Positions 26,681 through 35,217 of a stretch of 64,000 bases of DNA are shown here, piece after piece. Below the pieces are notes generated by a model, which saw only the letters and a list, made by a program, of their open reading frames with translations, had not been told where the DNA came from and did not search any database. This stretch comes from Chloracidobacterium sp. Lineage in GTDB: Bacteria; Acidobacteriota; Blastocatellia; Pyrinomonadales; Pyrinomonadaceae. A program made the position numbers and the translations under genes. The stretch lies in the NCBI GenBank assembly GCA_016716305.1, contig JADJWP010000002.1:1796501-1860500 (forward strand), given 5' to 3'. Position 1 is the first letter of the stretch, and the number at the start of each line of letters is the position of its first letter.

Positions 26681-27958
26681 ATGCAGACCGCCGAATCGAG
26701 TGTCTCGAATTCATTGGACCATCTGTTCCGGCATCACGCCGGGCAGATGGTTTCTGTTTTATGCCGTATGTTTGGGCTCACAAATCTTGAGATCGTCGAG
26801 GATGCCGTACAGGAGGCAATGGTCGTCGCCCTAAAGCGCTGGCCCTACAGCGGGATGCCCGAGAATCAACGCGCATGGCTCACCCAGGTAGCAAAGAACA
26901 AGGTAATCGACCGCCTGCGCTTTTCGGCTCGCGAATTTTCGGCCGATGAATTGGCAGAAACGCTTGTTTCAGGCATAGAGCCGAACCGCGAAACGTTCGC
27001 CGGCGAGCTCGGTGAGGACGAATTGCGAATGATCTTTGCCTGTTGTGATCCGGCAAACACCCCTGATAGCCAGGTGGCCTTGACTCTCAAAACCGTCGGC
27101 GGCTTCAGCGTATCAGAGATCGCACGAGCCTTTCTCAGCGGCGAGGAAGCCGTGGCAAAGATGCTCGCACGTGCGAAAAAACGACTTGCCCGATCCGGAA
27201 CGCGCTTCGAGATCCCGGGTCCTGACGATCTCGAACCAAGGCTCGATGCGGCGCTCAAGGTGCTTTACCTCATGTTCAACGAGGGTTATACAGCTTCGTC
27301 CGGCGATGATCTTGTCCGCAAAGACCTTTGTTTCGAGGCTATACGACTTTGCGGGCTGCTTGCTTCTCACCCGGTCACTGGGCAGCCCAAGGTTCACGCG
27401 TTACTTTCTCTATTCTTGTTCCAAGCCGCGCGCCTGTCGACACGAAGCGATCATTCCGGCGACTTGCTGCTCCTTTCTGAGCAGGACAGAGATCAGTGGG
27501 ACACGGCGATGCTTGCCCGGGCAGCCGCTGAATTGAAGCGATCGGCAGTCGGCGACTTGCTGTCCGATTATCATCTCGAGGCCGAGATCGCCGCACACCA
27601 TTCGTTGGCGCCCGATCTCGAATCGACGAACTGGGAACGCATCCTTTCGTGTTACGACATACTTCAAAGCCGCCGCTTCTCTATCGTTGCCGAACTAAAC
27701 CGGATCGTCGTCGTTGAACGTCTTAAAGGGCCTGTCGACGCGATGAAAGAGCTTGACGGGCTTGAAGCGACTCACCCGTCTGATGGCCTGAATCTCTTCC
27801 ACATAACAAAAGCCCATTTACTTGCGGCGATCGGCGAAACCGAGCGATCGCGGGATCATTTCGCGAAAGCGATCGAGACGACGACAAATCAACCGATCAG
27901 GCGTTTTCTCGAAAAGCGCCTCGGATCGCTCCATAACGAACGCCGCGAAACCGCCTGA
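26681..27958 (+). CDS. ECF42-type RNA polymerase sigma factor with C-terminal extension
   Basis: A 425-residue protein. Residues 1-180 are sigma regions 2 and 4 (LDHLFRHHAGQMVSVLCRMF, EDAVQEAMVVALKRWP, RAWLTQVAKNKVIDRLR, VALTLKTVGGFSVSEIARAF). The remaining 240 residues are the SnoaL-free helical, TPR-like extension of this group (DUF6596-type; ALKVLYLMFNEGYTASSGDD, AARLSTRSDHSGDLLLLSEQ). In ECF42 factors the extension takes part in regulation instead of a classic anti-sigma protein. The upstream coupled YCII/DGPF gene is the hallmark partner. Confidence 0.92.
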   Translation: MQTAESSVSNSLDHLFRHHAGQMVSVLCRMFGLTNLEIVEDAVQEAMVVALKRWPYSGMPENQRAWLTQVAKNKVIDRLRFSAREFSADELAETLVSGIEPNRETFAGELGEDELRMIFACCDPANTPDSQVALTLKTVGGFSVSEIARAFLSGEEAVAKMLARAKKRLARSGTRFEIPGPDDLEPRLDAALKVLYLMFNEGYTASSGDDLVRKDLCFEAIRLCGLLASHPVTGQPKVHALLSLFLFQAARLSTRSDHSGDLLLLSEQDRDQWDTAMLARAAAELKRSAVGDLLSDYHLEAEIAAHHSLAPDLESTNWERILSCYDILQSRRFSIVAELNRIVVVERLKGPVDAMKELDGLEATHPSDGLNLFHITKAHLLAAIGETERSRDHFAKAIETTTNQPIRRFLEKRLGSLHNERRETA

Positions 27959-28073
27959 GATGAAGCTCTAAGCGGAAAAGCATCGGCCGGAACGCATTTA
28001 TTTGCCGGCTGAAATGTGCTAAACATTTAGTTTGCATTTTTCGGTTCCCCGATCGATCAAGGACGTATTTTTA

Positions 28074-29783
28074 ATGAAGCTTTTTGTTCGCCTATCTGCC
28101 GGCTTATTTTTCGCCGTCGTTTTCCTACTCTCTAACAACTCTCCGGATGCACGGGCTCGTTCAGCAGCGTTCGTTTCGCCGCACATCGTCATCAGCCAGT
28201 TTCAGACCGGTGGAAGCACTAATGTCAACGACGAATTCGTCGAGCTTTTCAACCGTGGCGTCGATCCGATCGACCTCAACGGTTACAGGCTCGTATACCG
28301 CTCGGCCTCAGGCTCGAACGACGTAGCAAATCCTCTGGCATCATGGAAAACGACGACCATCATCCCGCCGGGCGGATATTACCTTATCGCAGCCACTTCT
28401 TACGACGGGCCGACGCCGCCGGACGCCGATTATAATCCTTCATTACTTCAGGTCTCGATGGGTGGAACCGGCGGGGGTTTGGCGATTCGCCTCGGGCCCA
28501 ATAATACGGGAGCGATCATCGATTCGGTCGGCTGGGGAACGGCGACGAACATCTTTGTCGAGGGAACGGCCACAGCAGCTCCGGCCGTAAACAACAGTCA
28601 GGTGCGACTGACCGGCGGTTGTCAGGATACCGACAGCAATTCGAGTGATTTTCAATCGCAGATCCCGGCCGCTCCTCGAAATTCAGCATCGGCGCCGGCT
28701 CCGTGCTCGGGCGGGGGAACAACGCTTTTTGCGGCGATAAGTGCGAATCCTAACATCGTTTCACCGGGCGGCAACACGCTCCTTACCGTCACCGTCATCC
28801 CGGCGACGACACCGCCGAGCACCGGCATTTCCGTCGTCGGCGACCTCTCTCAGATCGGCGGGGCCAGCACGCAGGCGTTCTTTGACAACGGTACGAACGG
28901 CGACCAAACGCCCGGCGACAACGTCTTTTCATTTCTCGCGACCGTTCCGCCCGAGAGCGTCGGCGGTATTCGGGCCGTAACCGCCGTTGCCTCAGACGCG
29001 CAGGCCAGAACGGTAAACGTAAACCAGAATATTACCGTCAACGCGCCGCTGCCGGGCGAAGATCCGCTGATATTCGGTAACCCGAGCAACGCCACCCCTG
29101 ATATTTCGAATGAGAACAATTATCTGATGCTTAAGCCTCAGTATTCCCTTTCGTACAACCGTTCCAAAGCGACGCCGAACTGGGTTGCGTGGCGGCTGGA
29201 CAGCACTTGGGTCGGCACGACGCCGCGGCAGGATGATTACCGGCCCGATCCGGCTCTGCCCGCTGGCTGGTATCAGGTCCTCGATACAGATTACTCGGGC
29301 TCGGGTTACGACCGCGGCCACATGTGTCCGTCGGGTGACCGGACGAATTCCGTCCCGAACAACTCCGCGACCTTCCTGATGACCAATTTCGTGCCCCAGC
29401 TGAGCGCGAACAATCAGGGCCCGTGGGAGGAATTCGAGTCGTATTGCCGAACGCTCGCCGCACAGGGCAAAGAGATCTACATCTTTACCGGGCCGTCGGG
29501 CAACGCCGGTACTATTGCTCAGGGCCGGATCGTCGTTCCCTCGGTAACGTGGAAGGTGGTTCTGGTTCTTCAGAACGGTACCGACGACCTTGCTAGAGTT
29601 AATAAGTCGACACGCGTGTTTGGCATCGTCGTCCCTAACCAGGGCCCGCTCGATATCAATGCCCCGTGGCGCAATTTTCGGGTAACGGTCGATTCGGTCG
29701 AGCTGCTCACAGGTTTTGACTTCTTTACTCAGGTGCCAAAAAACACACAGGAGATCATGGAACGCCGCCGGGATAGAGAATGA
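28074..29783 (+). CDS. Secreted lamin-tail-domain / DNA-RNA non-specific endonuclease
   Basis: A 569-residue protein with signal peptide KLFVRLSAGLFFAVVFLLSN; ATG 28074 has AAGGA about 10 nt upstream (frame open from 28032). Residues 35-205 are a lamin-tail (LTD) domain (NDEFVELFNRGVDPIDLNGY), about 205-320 an Ig-like linker, and 330-569 a Serratia-type beta-beta-alpha-metal nuclease: SGSGYDRGHMCPSGDR (catalytic His in DRGHM near 415) and FLMTNFVPQLSANNQGPWEE (metal-binding Asn). It should cleave extracellular DNA and RNA without sequence preference. The stop overlaps the next nuclease start (ATGATGA), so the two are co-translated. Confidence 0.92.
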   Translation: MKLFVRLSAGLFFAVVFLLSNNSPDARARSAAFVSPHIVISQFQTGGSTNVNDEFVELFNRGVDPIDLNGYRLVYRSASGSNDVANPLASWKTTTIIPPGGYYLIAATSYDGPTPPDADYNPSLLQVSMGGTGGGLAIRLGPNNTGAIIDSVGWGTATNIFVEGTATAAPAVNNSQVRLTGGCQDTDSNSSDFQSQIPAAPRNSASAPAPCSGGGTTLFAAISANPNIVSPGGNTLLTVTVIPATTPPSTGISVVGDLSQIGGASTQAFFDNGTNGDQTPGDNVFSFLATVPPESVGGIRAVTAVASDAQARTVNVNQNITVNAPLPGEDPLIFGNPSNATPDISNENNYLMLKPQYSLSYNRSKATPNWVAWRLDSTWVGTTPRQDDYRPDPALPAGWYQVLDTDYSGSGYDRGHMCPSGDRTNSVPNNSATFLMTNFVPQLSANNQGPWEEFESYCRTLAAQGKEIYIFTGPSGNAGTIAQGRIVVPSVTWKVVLVLQNGTDDLARVNKSTRVFGIVVPNQGPLDINAPWRNFRVTVDSVELLTGFDFFTQVPKNTQEIMERRRDRE

Positions 29784-31699
29784 TGCACACATATCGCCCG
29801 CAGAAGCTTACAAACCGTGTCGCCTTTGCCGCGGTACTTCTTTTGCTTTCGCTCAACGTTGCTGCCTTCGCTCAGCGCGACCTGGCGATCGCGGCGATAC
29901 AGGGCGATAAGGACCTTTCGCCATACGACGGCCAGGCCGTCAGGATCACTGGCGTCGTCACCGCCCGGATTCGGACCGGATTTTTCGTCCAGACACCTGA
30001 TGATAAGGCCGACGCCGATCCGAATACCTCGGAAGGGATCTTCGTTTTCACGCGAACCGACCCGCCGACCGAAGCCTTGGTCGGCAATCTTGTATCGGTA
30101 ACCGGCAAGGTCGAAGAATTTCGGCGTAATAACGAACCGAACAGCCTGACGATCACCGAGCTCGCCTTTCAGGCCGATCGTGACCAGGTTCGCGTCATTT
30201 CGACCGGCTACGAACTGCCGAAACCGATCGTGCTCAAGACGGATGACTTCAAGCCGAACACCATCGATCAGCTCGAAAGGTACGAAGGAATGCGTGTCCA
30301 GGCGAATGAACTGATCGTCATTTCGCCGACCGACGGGCAGGTCGATGTAAAGAACACACGCTCGGAATCGAACGGGACCTTTTATGGCGTGCTGAAAGGA
30401 ATTAAACGGCCGTTCCGCGAACCAGGACTCGAAATTGCCGAGTATTTGTTCATTGACGAAAAGGCCCGCGCAAAATTCAAGTCCGAATTCCCAAAGCTGC
30501 CGTTTTTTGACATGAATCCTGAAAGGCTGCGGATCGAATCGTCGTCTCAAACGGGAGCAAGGCCGATCAATGTGACCGTCAGCACCGAACTTAGCGGGAT
30601 AACGGGCGTCATGCACTACGCATTTCGCACGAATACGCTTATCGTAGACGCAGATAACCGGCCGAAGCTTTCCGGCACCATCAAGCCGAATCCGCTTCCT
30701 GTGCCGAAACCGGGACAATTTTCGGTCGCGGGGATGAACATCGAGAATTTCTTCGATGACCAGGATGACCCGGCATTTCGTGAAGATGTGGTCGCGCCCG
30801 AGGCCTTTCAACGAAGGCTGAACAAGATCTCGATCGCCATCCGCGATGTGATGAAGCAGCCCGATGTGATCGGGATCGTCGAGGCCGAGGGCATCTATGC
30901 AATATCTAAGCTCGCTGAGAAGATCAATGCCGACTCAGTTGCCGCGGGCCTGCCAGATCCGAAATACGCTGCATACCTGTTTGAAGGCAACGACGGCCGC
31001 GGCATCGACAATGGATTTCTCGTCAAGACCTCCCGAGTTACGATCCTGGACAATAAACAGTTTGGCAAAGCCGAAAAATACAAGCATCCGGGAACCGGTG
31101 AAGAGGTGTTCGTGAACGACCGGCCGCCCCACATGCTAACCGTCGCGATCAACGACGCCGCTCAGCGGCCATTTCAGTTCACGATCGTCGTCAACCATAT
31201 GAAGTCGTATTCCGGTTACAACGATCCGCGCCAGCAGGACAACGTCAGGCTGAAGAAAAAGCTACAGGCCGAATTTCTTGCCAAGTGGGTGAACGAAAGA
31301 CAGCGCGCGGGCGAAAAGGTGATCCTTGTCGGCGACTTTAATTCTTACGAGTTCAGCGATGGGATACTCGACATGATCGGGACTATAAAGGGTGCTCCGG
31401 CGGCGAAAGATGCGGTGTTCAATGCCTCGCCCGACCTGGTAGAGCCCGACCTGATCAACCTGGTCGATCTGATCGACGTCAAGCAGCGATATTCATACAC
31501 GTTCGACGGCAATGCCCAGACGCTCGACCACATTCTGATAACTCAGTCGCTGCGAAGCCACGTCAACGGGTTTGGGTTTGCCCGCGTCAACGCGGATTTT
31601 CCCGAGGCGTTCCGAGCGGACGGTTTACGGCCCGAGCGCTTTTCTGACCACGATCCCGCGGTGGCTTACTTTTCTTTTCAAGGCACAACCGGCAAATAG
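29780..31699 (+). CDS. Secreted endonuclease/exonuclease/phosphatase-family protein
   Basis: A 639-residue protein with signal peptide ending LLLSLNVAAFAQ. Residues about 35-290 are OB-fold-like beta domains (YDGQAVRITGVVTARIRTGF) typical of ExeM-type extracellular nucleases. Residues 315-635 form the EEP domain: SVAGMNIENFFDD (metal Asn), IGIVEAEG (catalytic Glu), VVNHMKSYSGY, VILVGDFNSYE and RFSDHDPAVAY. Predicted metal-dependent DNase or phosphoesterase outside the cell. It overlaps the stop of the LTD nuclease by 4 bp, forming a two-nuclease operon. Confidence 0.9.
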   Translation: MMHTYRPQKLTNRVAFAAVLLLLSLNVAAFAQRDLAIAAIQGDKDLSPYDGQAVRITGVVTARIRTGFFVQTPDDKADADPNTSEGIFVFTRTDPPTEALVGNLVSVTGKVEEFRRNNEPNSLTITELAFQADRDQVRVISTGYELPKPIVLKTDDFKPNTIDQLERYEGMRVQANELIVISPTDGQVDVKNTRSESNGTFYGVLKGIKRPFREPGLEIAEYLFIDEKARAKFKSEFPKLPFFDMNPERLRIESSSQTGARPINVTVSTELSGITGVMHYAFRTNTLIVDADNRPKLSGTIKPNPLPVPKPGQFSVAGMNIENFFDDQDDPAFREDVVAPEAFQRRLNKISIAIRDVMKQPDVIGIVEAEGIYAISKLAEKINADSVAAGLPDPKYAAYLFEGNDGRGIDNGFLVKTSRVTILDNKQFGKAEKYKHPGTGEEVFVNDRPPHMLTVAINDAAQRPFQFTIVVNHMKSYSGYNDPRQQDNVRLKKKLQAEFLAKWVNERQRAGEKVILVGDFNSYEFSDGILDMIGTIKGAPAAKDAVFNASPDLVEPDLINLVDLIDVKQRYSYTFDGNAQTLDHILITQSLRSHVNGFGFARVNADFPEAFRADGLRPERFSDHDPAVAYFSFQGTTGK

Positions 31700-31722
31700 G
31701 ATCTGAAGGGGGGACGTATCGG

Positions 31723-32100
31723 TTAGCCTTCCAGGATCACCTGAGCGATCGCCTGATCCGCCGTATGCGAGATCGAGAGGTGGATGCGTTTTACACCGCC
31801 TTCCTTCATAAGCCGCTCGGCCTCGCCGGTGATCTTGAACGAAGGTGCTCCATGATCGTCGTTGACCACCTCGACATCCTGCCATTTCAGTTTCCCGCGC
31901 CAGCCGGTCCTGAGAGCCTTAAATAGAGCTTCCTTCGCGGCAAAACGTGCTGCGAACGATTGATCTGCGGCCTTTCCTTTGCTTTCGCAATATGCCCGTT
32001 CGTCGGGCGTGAAAACACGCTCGGCAAAACGCGGAGTTCTGGCGATGGAATCGCGTATGCGATAAACTTCGATCATGTCTATGCCTGTCGAGACTATCAT
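31723..32100 (-). CDS. acpS: Holo-[acyl-carrier-protein] synthase
   Basis: A 125-residue protein of normal length for the family. It transfers 4'-phosphopantetheine from CoA to a serine of acyl carrier protein, the activation step for fatty-acid synthesis. Diagnostic motifs: MIVSTGIDMIEVYRI with the Mg-binding Asp, VFTPDERAYCESKGK, and FAARFAAKEALFKALRTGW with the Mg-binding Glu. The ATG shares a CATG palindrome with the divergent pgeF start, so the two genes abut head to head. Confidence 0.97.
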   Translation of the reverse strand: MIVSTGIDMIEVYRIRDSIARTPRFAERVFTPDERAYCESKGKAADQSFAARFAAKEALFKALRTGWRGKLKWQDVEVVNDDHGAPSFKITGEAERLMKEGGVKRIHLSISHTADQAIAQVILEG

Positions 32101-32968
32101 GGAAAACGATCCGGAGGTCGATGATGAGACTTTAGCAGACTCTGGGTTCTATTGGCGAGAACACAATGGCGTCAAGGTCCTTGTCTGCCGGCCGCTTGAA
32201 TCAGCCGGCTTCGTGAACGGATTTTCGACGCGTCTCGGCGGAGTTTCAGATGTTCGATCAGAGACGTATGGCCTGCTCGGGAGCGACCTCAACCTTGCCG
32301 GGTATGACGAGGACCTGGCCGAGAACATCGAAGAGAACCGCCGCCGATTCCTTGCCGTCCTTGATGGCGAATATACTCTATCGACCGTTTGGCAGGTTCA
32401 CGGCGACTCGATCAAAGTGATTCGGTCGTATGCCGATGCACGCGAAACGGACCAAAAGTTCGATGCGCTGGCTTCCGACTTGCCTGATCTGCTGATCGGC
32501 GTCAAAACCGCCGACTGCGTCCCGATATTGATCGGCGATCCGGTCTCGGGTGCATTCGCTGCCGTTCATGCCGGATGGCGCGGGACTGCTCGGTCGATCG
32601 CGAAAAAGGGGGTCGAAACCCTGGCCGGTGAGTTTGGAGCAAGGCCCGGATCGATGTTTGCTGCCATCGGGCCGTCGGCTTGCGGGCGGAAGTATGAGAT
32701 CGGTAAGGACGTCATTGATGCATTTGCCGAGAATTTTTCCACAAGTGGAAAATACTTCACCCCGACCGTCGAGGGACACGCATTGGTCGACCTTCAGGGA
32801 GCAAATATCGATCAACTGACGAATGCAGGAATCGACCCCGCGAACATCTTTACATCGCCATTTTGCACCATTGAGCGAACTGATCTTTTCTATTCTTACC
32901 GCGTTGAAAAGAAGCTTTATGGCAGGACCGGAAGATCGCTCTCGGTCATCGGGCGCCGGAACCCCTGA
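32099..32968 (+). CDS. pgeF: Peptidoglycan editing factor (laccase-domain protein, YfiH family)
   Basis: A 289-residue cytoplasmic enzyme of the PgeF family, which removes wrongly incorporated residues from UDP-MurNAc peptides and also shows purine nucleoside phosphorylase-like activity in homologues. Zinc ligands are all present: TVWQVHGDSI (His), VKTADCVPILI (Cys) and AAVHAGWRGTARS (His). Starts at 32075, 32081 and 32099 are possible; 32099 is chosen because the others would run into the divergent acpS gene, but no clear ribosome site decides it. Confidence 0.92.
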   Translation: MENDPEVDDETLADSGFYWREHNGVKVLVCRPLESAGFVNGFSTRLGGVSDVRSETYGLLGSDLNLAGYDEDLAENIEENRRRFLAVLDGEYTLSTVWQVHGDSIKVIRSYADARETDQKFDALASDLPDLLIGVKTADCVPILIGDPVSGAFAAVHAGWRGTARSIAKKGVETLAGEFGARPGSMFAAIGPSACGRKYEIGKDVIDAFAENFSTSGKYFTPTVEGHALVDLQGANIDQLTNAGIDPANIFTSPFCTIERTDLFYSYRVEKKLYGRTGRSLSVIGRRNP

Positions 32969-32974
32969 CGGACA

Positions 32975-33442
32975 TCAGCGAATCCGGATCGATGACCCCG
33001 CTGTTCGGCTGTCGGGTAAGTAGCAGACCTCGTCGGTACATGCCTGGAAATCGACTTTTGCAGATACCTGTATAGTGCGGTTTCGAAGTTGTTTTGGAAT
33101 GGTAAGGGTGAACGGAAACTCGACGCGGCCTTCGTAGACATTCAAAGCATCAGACGAGAATTTGAACGTCCGATCTCTTCCCTTCGGATAGCGAATTTTG
33201 CCAGCACGGATCCCGGAGGCCTTTACGACAACAGTGGTCGGGATCAGATACTCACTTTCAGGTCGGTTTGAGTTGACGTGCAGCCCTTCCGGTAAATCGA
33301 GAACTACCACGCCGCGGACCGTTGAGCCGCGTTCGACCGTATTTTTCTCGAACCTGATCTCAGCGGTCTGAGCCCCCGCCCTGCTCACTGCAAAACCAAG
33401 GACAAAAAGCGTGATGAGAAATAAGGTACTCCGATTCATCAT
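32975..33442 (-). CDS. Secreted DsbD-alpha-like (DsbC N-terminal-like) domain protein
   Basis: 155 residues from ATG 33442 (frame open from 33478, but that start overlaps the upstream gene). Signal peptide MNRSTLFLITLFVLGFAVSR ending AGA. The mature part is an immunoglobulin-like domain as in the periplasmic alpha domain of DsbD (PF11412-like): VVLDLPEGLHVNSNRPES and, near the end, VDFQACTDEVCYLPDS, whose two cysteines match the redox pair of DsbD-alpha. No membrane or thioredoxin domain follows, so it is a single-domain relative that could receive electrons in the periplasm. It lies 11 bp behind the membrane-anchored protein gene. Confidence 0.75.
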   Translation of the reverse strand: MMNRSTLFLITLFVLGFAVSRAGAQTAEIRFEKNTVERGSTVRGVVVLDLPEGLHVNSNRPESEYLIPTTVVVKASGIRAGKIRYPKGRDRTFKFSSDALNVYEGRVEFPFTLTIPKQLRNRTIQVSAKVDFQACTDEVCYLPDSRTAGSSIRIR

Positions 33443-33452
33443 GTAGGTTAGA

Positions 33453-33995
33453 TCAAACTTCTGGTGCGGTTTCGACATTCTTGATCCTGAAACTCGCCGC
33501 CATCGATTCTATCCGCTCGCTATACTCGTCGCGATGATCGGCCAGGACGACCACAGCGAGCTGAAATATGCCGTCAACCGCTTCGATCCACCGATAGAAT
33601 TTCGCGGTTCTGACCATTCCGCTGAGCGCCTCAGTCTCCAATGCCAGACATCGGGCACCGCCGATTGTCAACGGCGTTTCGGACATGATCTTTTCCCCGC
33701 GTTGGCTCACCACTGTCTTCATACCGCCGAATGTCTCGCCCGAAAAGAACTCGATCTTAGCGACCACATGGTGAAGATCTTCGGCTTCGTCGCGGCCAAG
33801 ATCCTTCGATCGGGCCGAAAATAAAACCCCATCTTCAGGCTCGGCAAGATCTATCAAACCGTCTGGCTTTTCGATCGCAAAATACTCGGTCTCGATCGAT
33901 TCGGCCGCGTAGGCCTGAGCGGCGCTTCGCTTGATCTTGGTCGAGGCCCATACCATCAGCGCGACGAGGATCAATCCGGGAATTAGAAGTTCCAT
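33453..33995 (-). CDS. Membrane-anchored protein of unknown function
   Basis: 180 residues from ATG 33995 (an in-frame TTG at 34034 is unlikely). An N-terminal helix (MELLIPGLILVALMVWASTK) anchors the protein; the rest is a soluble alpha/beta domain with IKRSAAQAYAAESIETEYFA and TIGGARCLALETEAL. No catalytic motif is recognised; the pattern (stabilised beta-sheet, KFYRWIEAVDGIFQLAVVVL) resembles PsbP/DUF1795-like domains, but only weakly. It lies between rlmN (upstream, 47 bp) and the DsbD-alpha-like gene (11 bp), so a three-gene operon is plausible. Confidence 0.6.
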   Translation of the reverse strand: MELLIPGLILVALMVWASTKIKRSAAQAYAAESIETEYFAIEKPDGLIDLAEPEDGVLFSARSKDLGRDEAEDLHHVVAKIEFFSGETFGGMKTVVSQRGEKIMSETPLTIGGARCLALETEALSGMVRTAKFYRWIEAVDGIFQLAVVVLADHRDEYSERIESMAASFRIKNVETAPEV

Positions 33996-34042
33996 ATTAA
34001 GCGAACAAATGTCCTGAGGCAGATCGATCGCCAATATAGACG

Positions 34043-35092
34043 CTACGCCGCCTTCGCGGCAAGCTGCCCGCAGGCTGCGTAAATATCACGGCCACGCGGC
34101 GTTCTGATATAAGCCGATATGCCTTTCGATTCGAGGACCTCCTTAAATCTCTTGACCTGATCTTCTGTCGAAGGTGAATAATCGAGCCCTTCCGCCGGAT
34201 TGTGTGGGATCAGGTTGATCTTCACCTTTCTGAGTTTGCTTTGCTTTATAAGCGCCGCGAGTTCGTTCGCGTGAGCATCACTGTCATTCACGCCGCCTAG
34301 CAACACGTACTCGAACGTAAATCGTTCACCTCTCTTAAGGCTCTTCTCGAACGAGCGGGCCGCTGCCATCAGATCGGCGATCGGCCACCGTTTGTTTATC
34401 GGCATCAACCGATTTCGCAGCTCATCATTGGCGGCAGTCAGCGAGATCGCAAGATTCGGCCGCCGGTCGAGCTCTGCAAATTCATATATCCTGGGGACGA
34501 TCCCGGCAGTCGAGACAGTCACCCGTCCGGGGACGATATGAAGGCCGGCGGGGTCTGACATAATGTCGAGTGCCTTTATCAGATCTTCGAAATTCAGGAA
34601 CGGTTCGCCTTCGCCCATGGCGACCAGGTTCGTACCATGAGGTGTCGGAACGCCCGGCCCGTAAATCTCGTTGAGCACGATCGTTATCTGTTCGACGATC
34701 TCGCCCGCGGTAAGGTTGCGAAGCAGGCCGAGCTTCGCGGTCATACAAAAATCGCATTTCAAAGGACAGCCGGATTGCGAAGAAAAGCAGATCGTATCGC
34801 GGTTCTCAGTTGGGATAAAGACCGTCTCGACCGGATAGCCGTCGTGTGTTTTCATTAGGAACCGCCGCGTCCCATCGGACGACGCGAAGCTGGATTCGAC
34901 AGTCAGCGTTGACGCAGTGGCTGTCTCGGCCAGCTTTTCGCGAAGCGCTTTCGGCAGATCCGTCATCTCAGCGAATGAGGCCAGCCGCCGATCGTGCAAA
35001 CCGCGGAAAACCTGATCGGCACGGTAGCGCGGTTCGCCAAGCTCCTCGAAATACTCGATCAGCTCGATCCGCGACGATCCACGTATATGCAT
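34043..35092 (-). CDS. rlmN: Dual-specificity 23S rRNA / tRNA adenine-C2 methyltransferase (radical SAM)
   Basis: 349 residues from ATG 35092; GTG 35107 is a plausible alternative (VVPDLMHIRG). RlmN methylates C2 of A2503 in 23S rRNA and A37 in tRNAs. Motifs: SQSGCPLKCDFCMTAKLG binds the radical-SAM 4Fe-4S cluster, NLVAMGEGEPFLNFE is the SAM-contact GEGEP motif, and the C-terminal GRDIYAACGQL carries the catalytic Cys that forms the methyl-Cys intermediate. Length and order match the family. Confidence 0.95.
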   Translation of the reverse strand: MHIRGSSRIELIEYFEELGEPRYRADQVFRGLHDRRLASFAEMTDLPKALREKLAETATASTLTVESSFASSDGTRRFLMKTHDGYPVETVFIPTENRDTICFSSQSGCPLKCDFCMTAKLGLLRNLTAGEIVEQITIVLNEIYGPGVPTPHGTNLVAMGEGEPFLNFEDLIKALDIMSDPAGLHIVPGRVTVSTAGIVPRIYEFAELDRRPNLAISLTAANDELRNRLMPINKRWPIADLMAAARSFEKSLKRGERFTFEYVLLGGVNDSDAHANELAALIKQSKLRKVKINLIPHNPAEGLDYSPSTEDQVKRFKEVLESKGISAYIRTPRGRDIYAACGQLAAKAA

Positions 35093-35217
35093 TAGGTCGG
35101 GCACAACGTTGATTTTAACGCATTCAGACCGCCTTCGACATCGGTATCGGTCGATTTTATGCTGCGGCAGATTCGGCCGCCTCAAAGTAGATGTCCGTTT
35201 TGTTACAATCTTTCTCA

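Noticed and set aside
29729..30811. Long minus-strand open frames antisense to clear genes (for example 360 codons here, and 356 codons at 59934-61004).
   Set aside because: They mirror strongly supported plus-strand genes in GC-rich sequence and show no domain, signal peptide or ribosome site.
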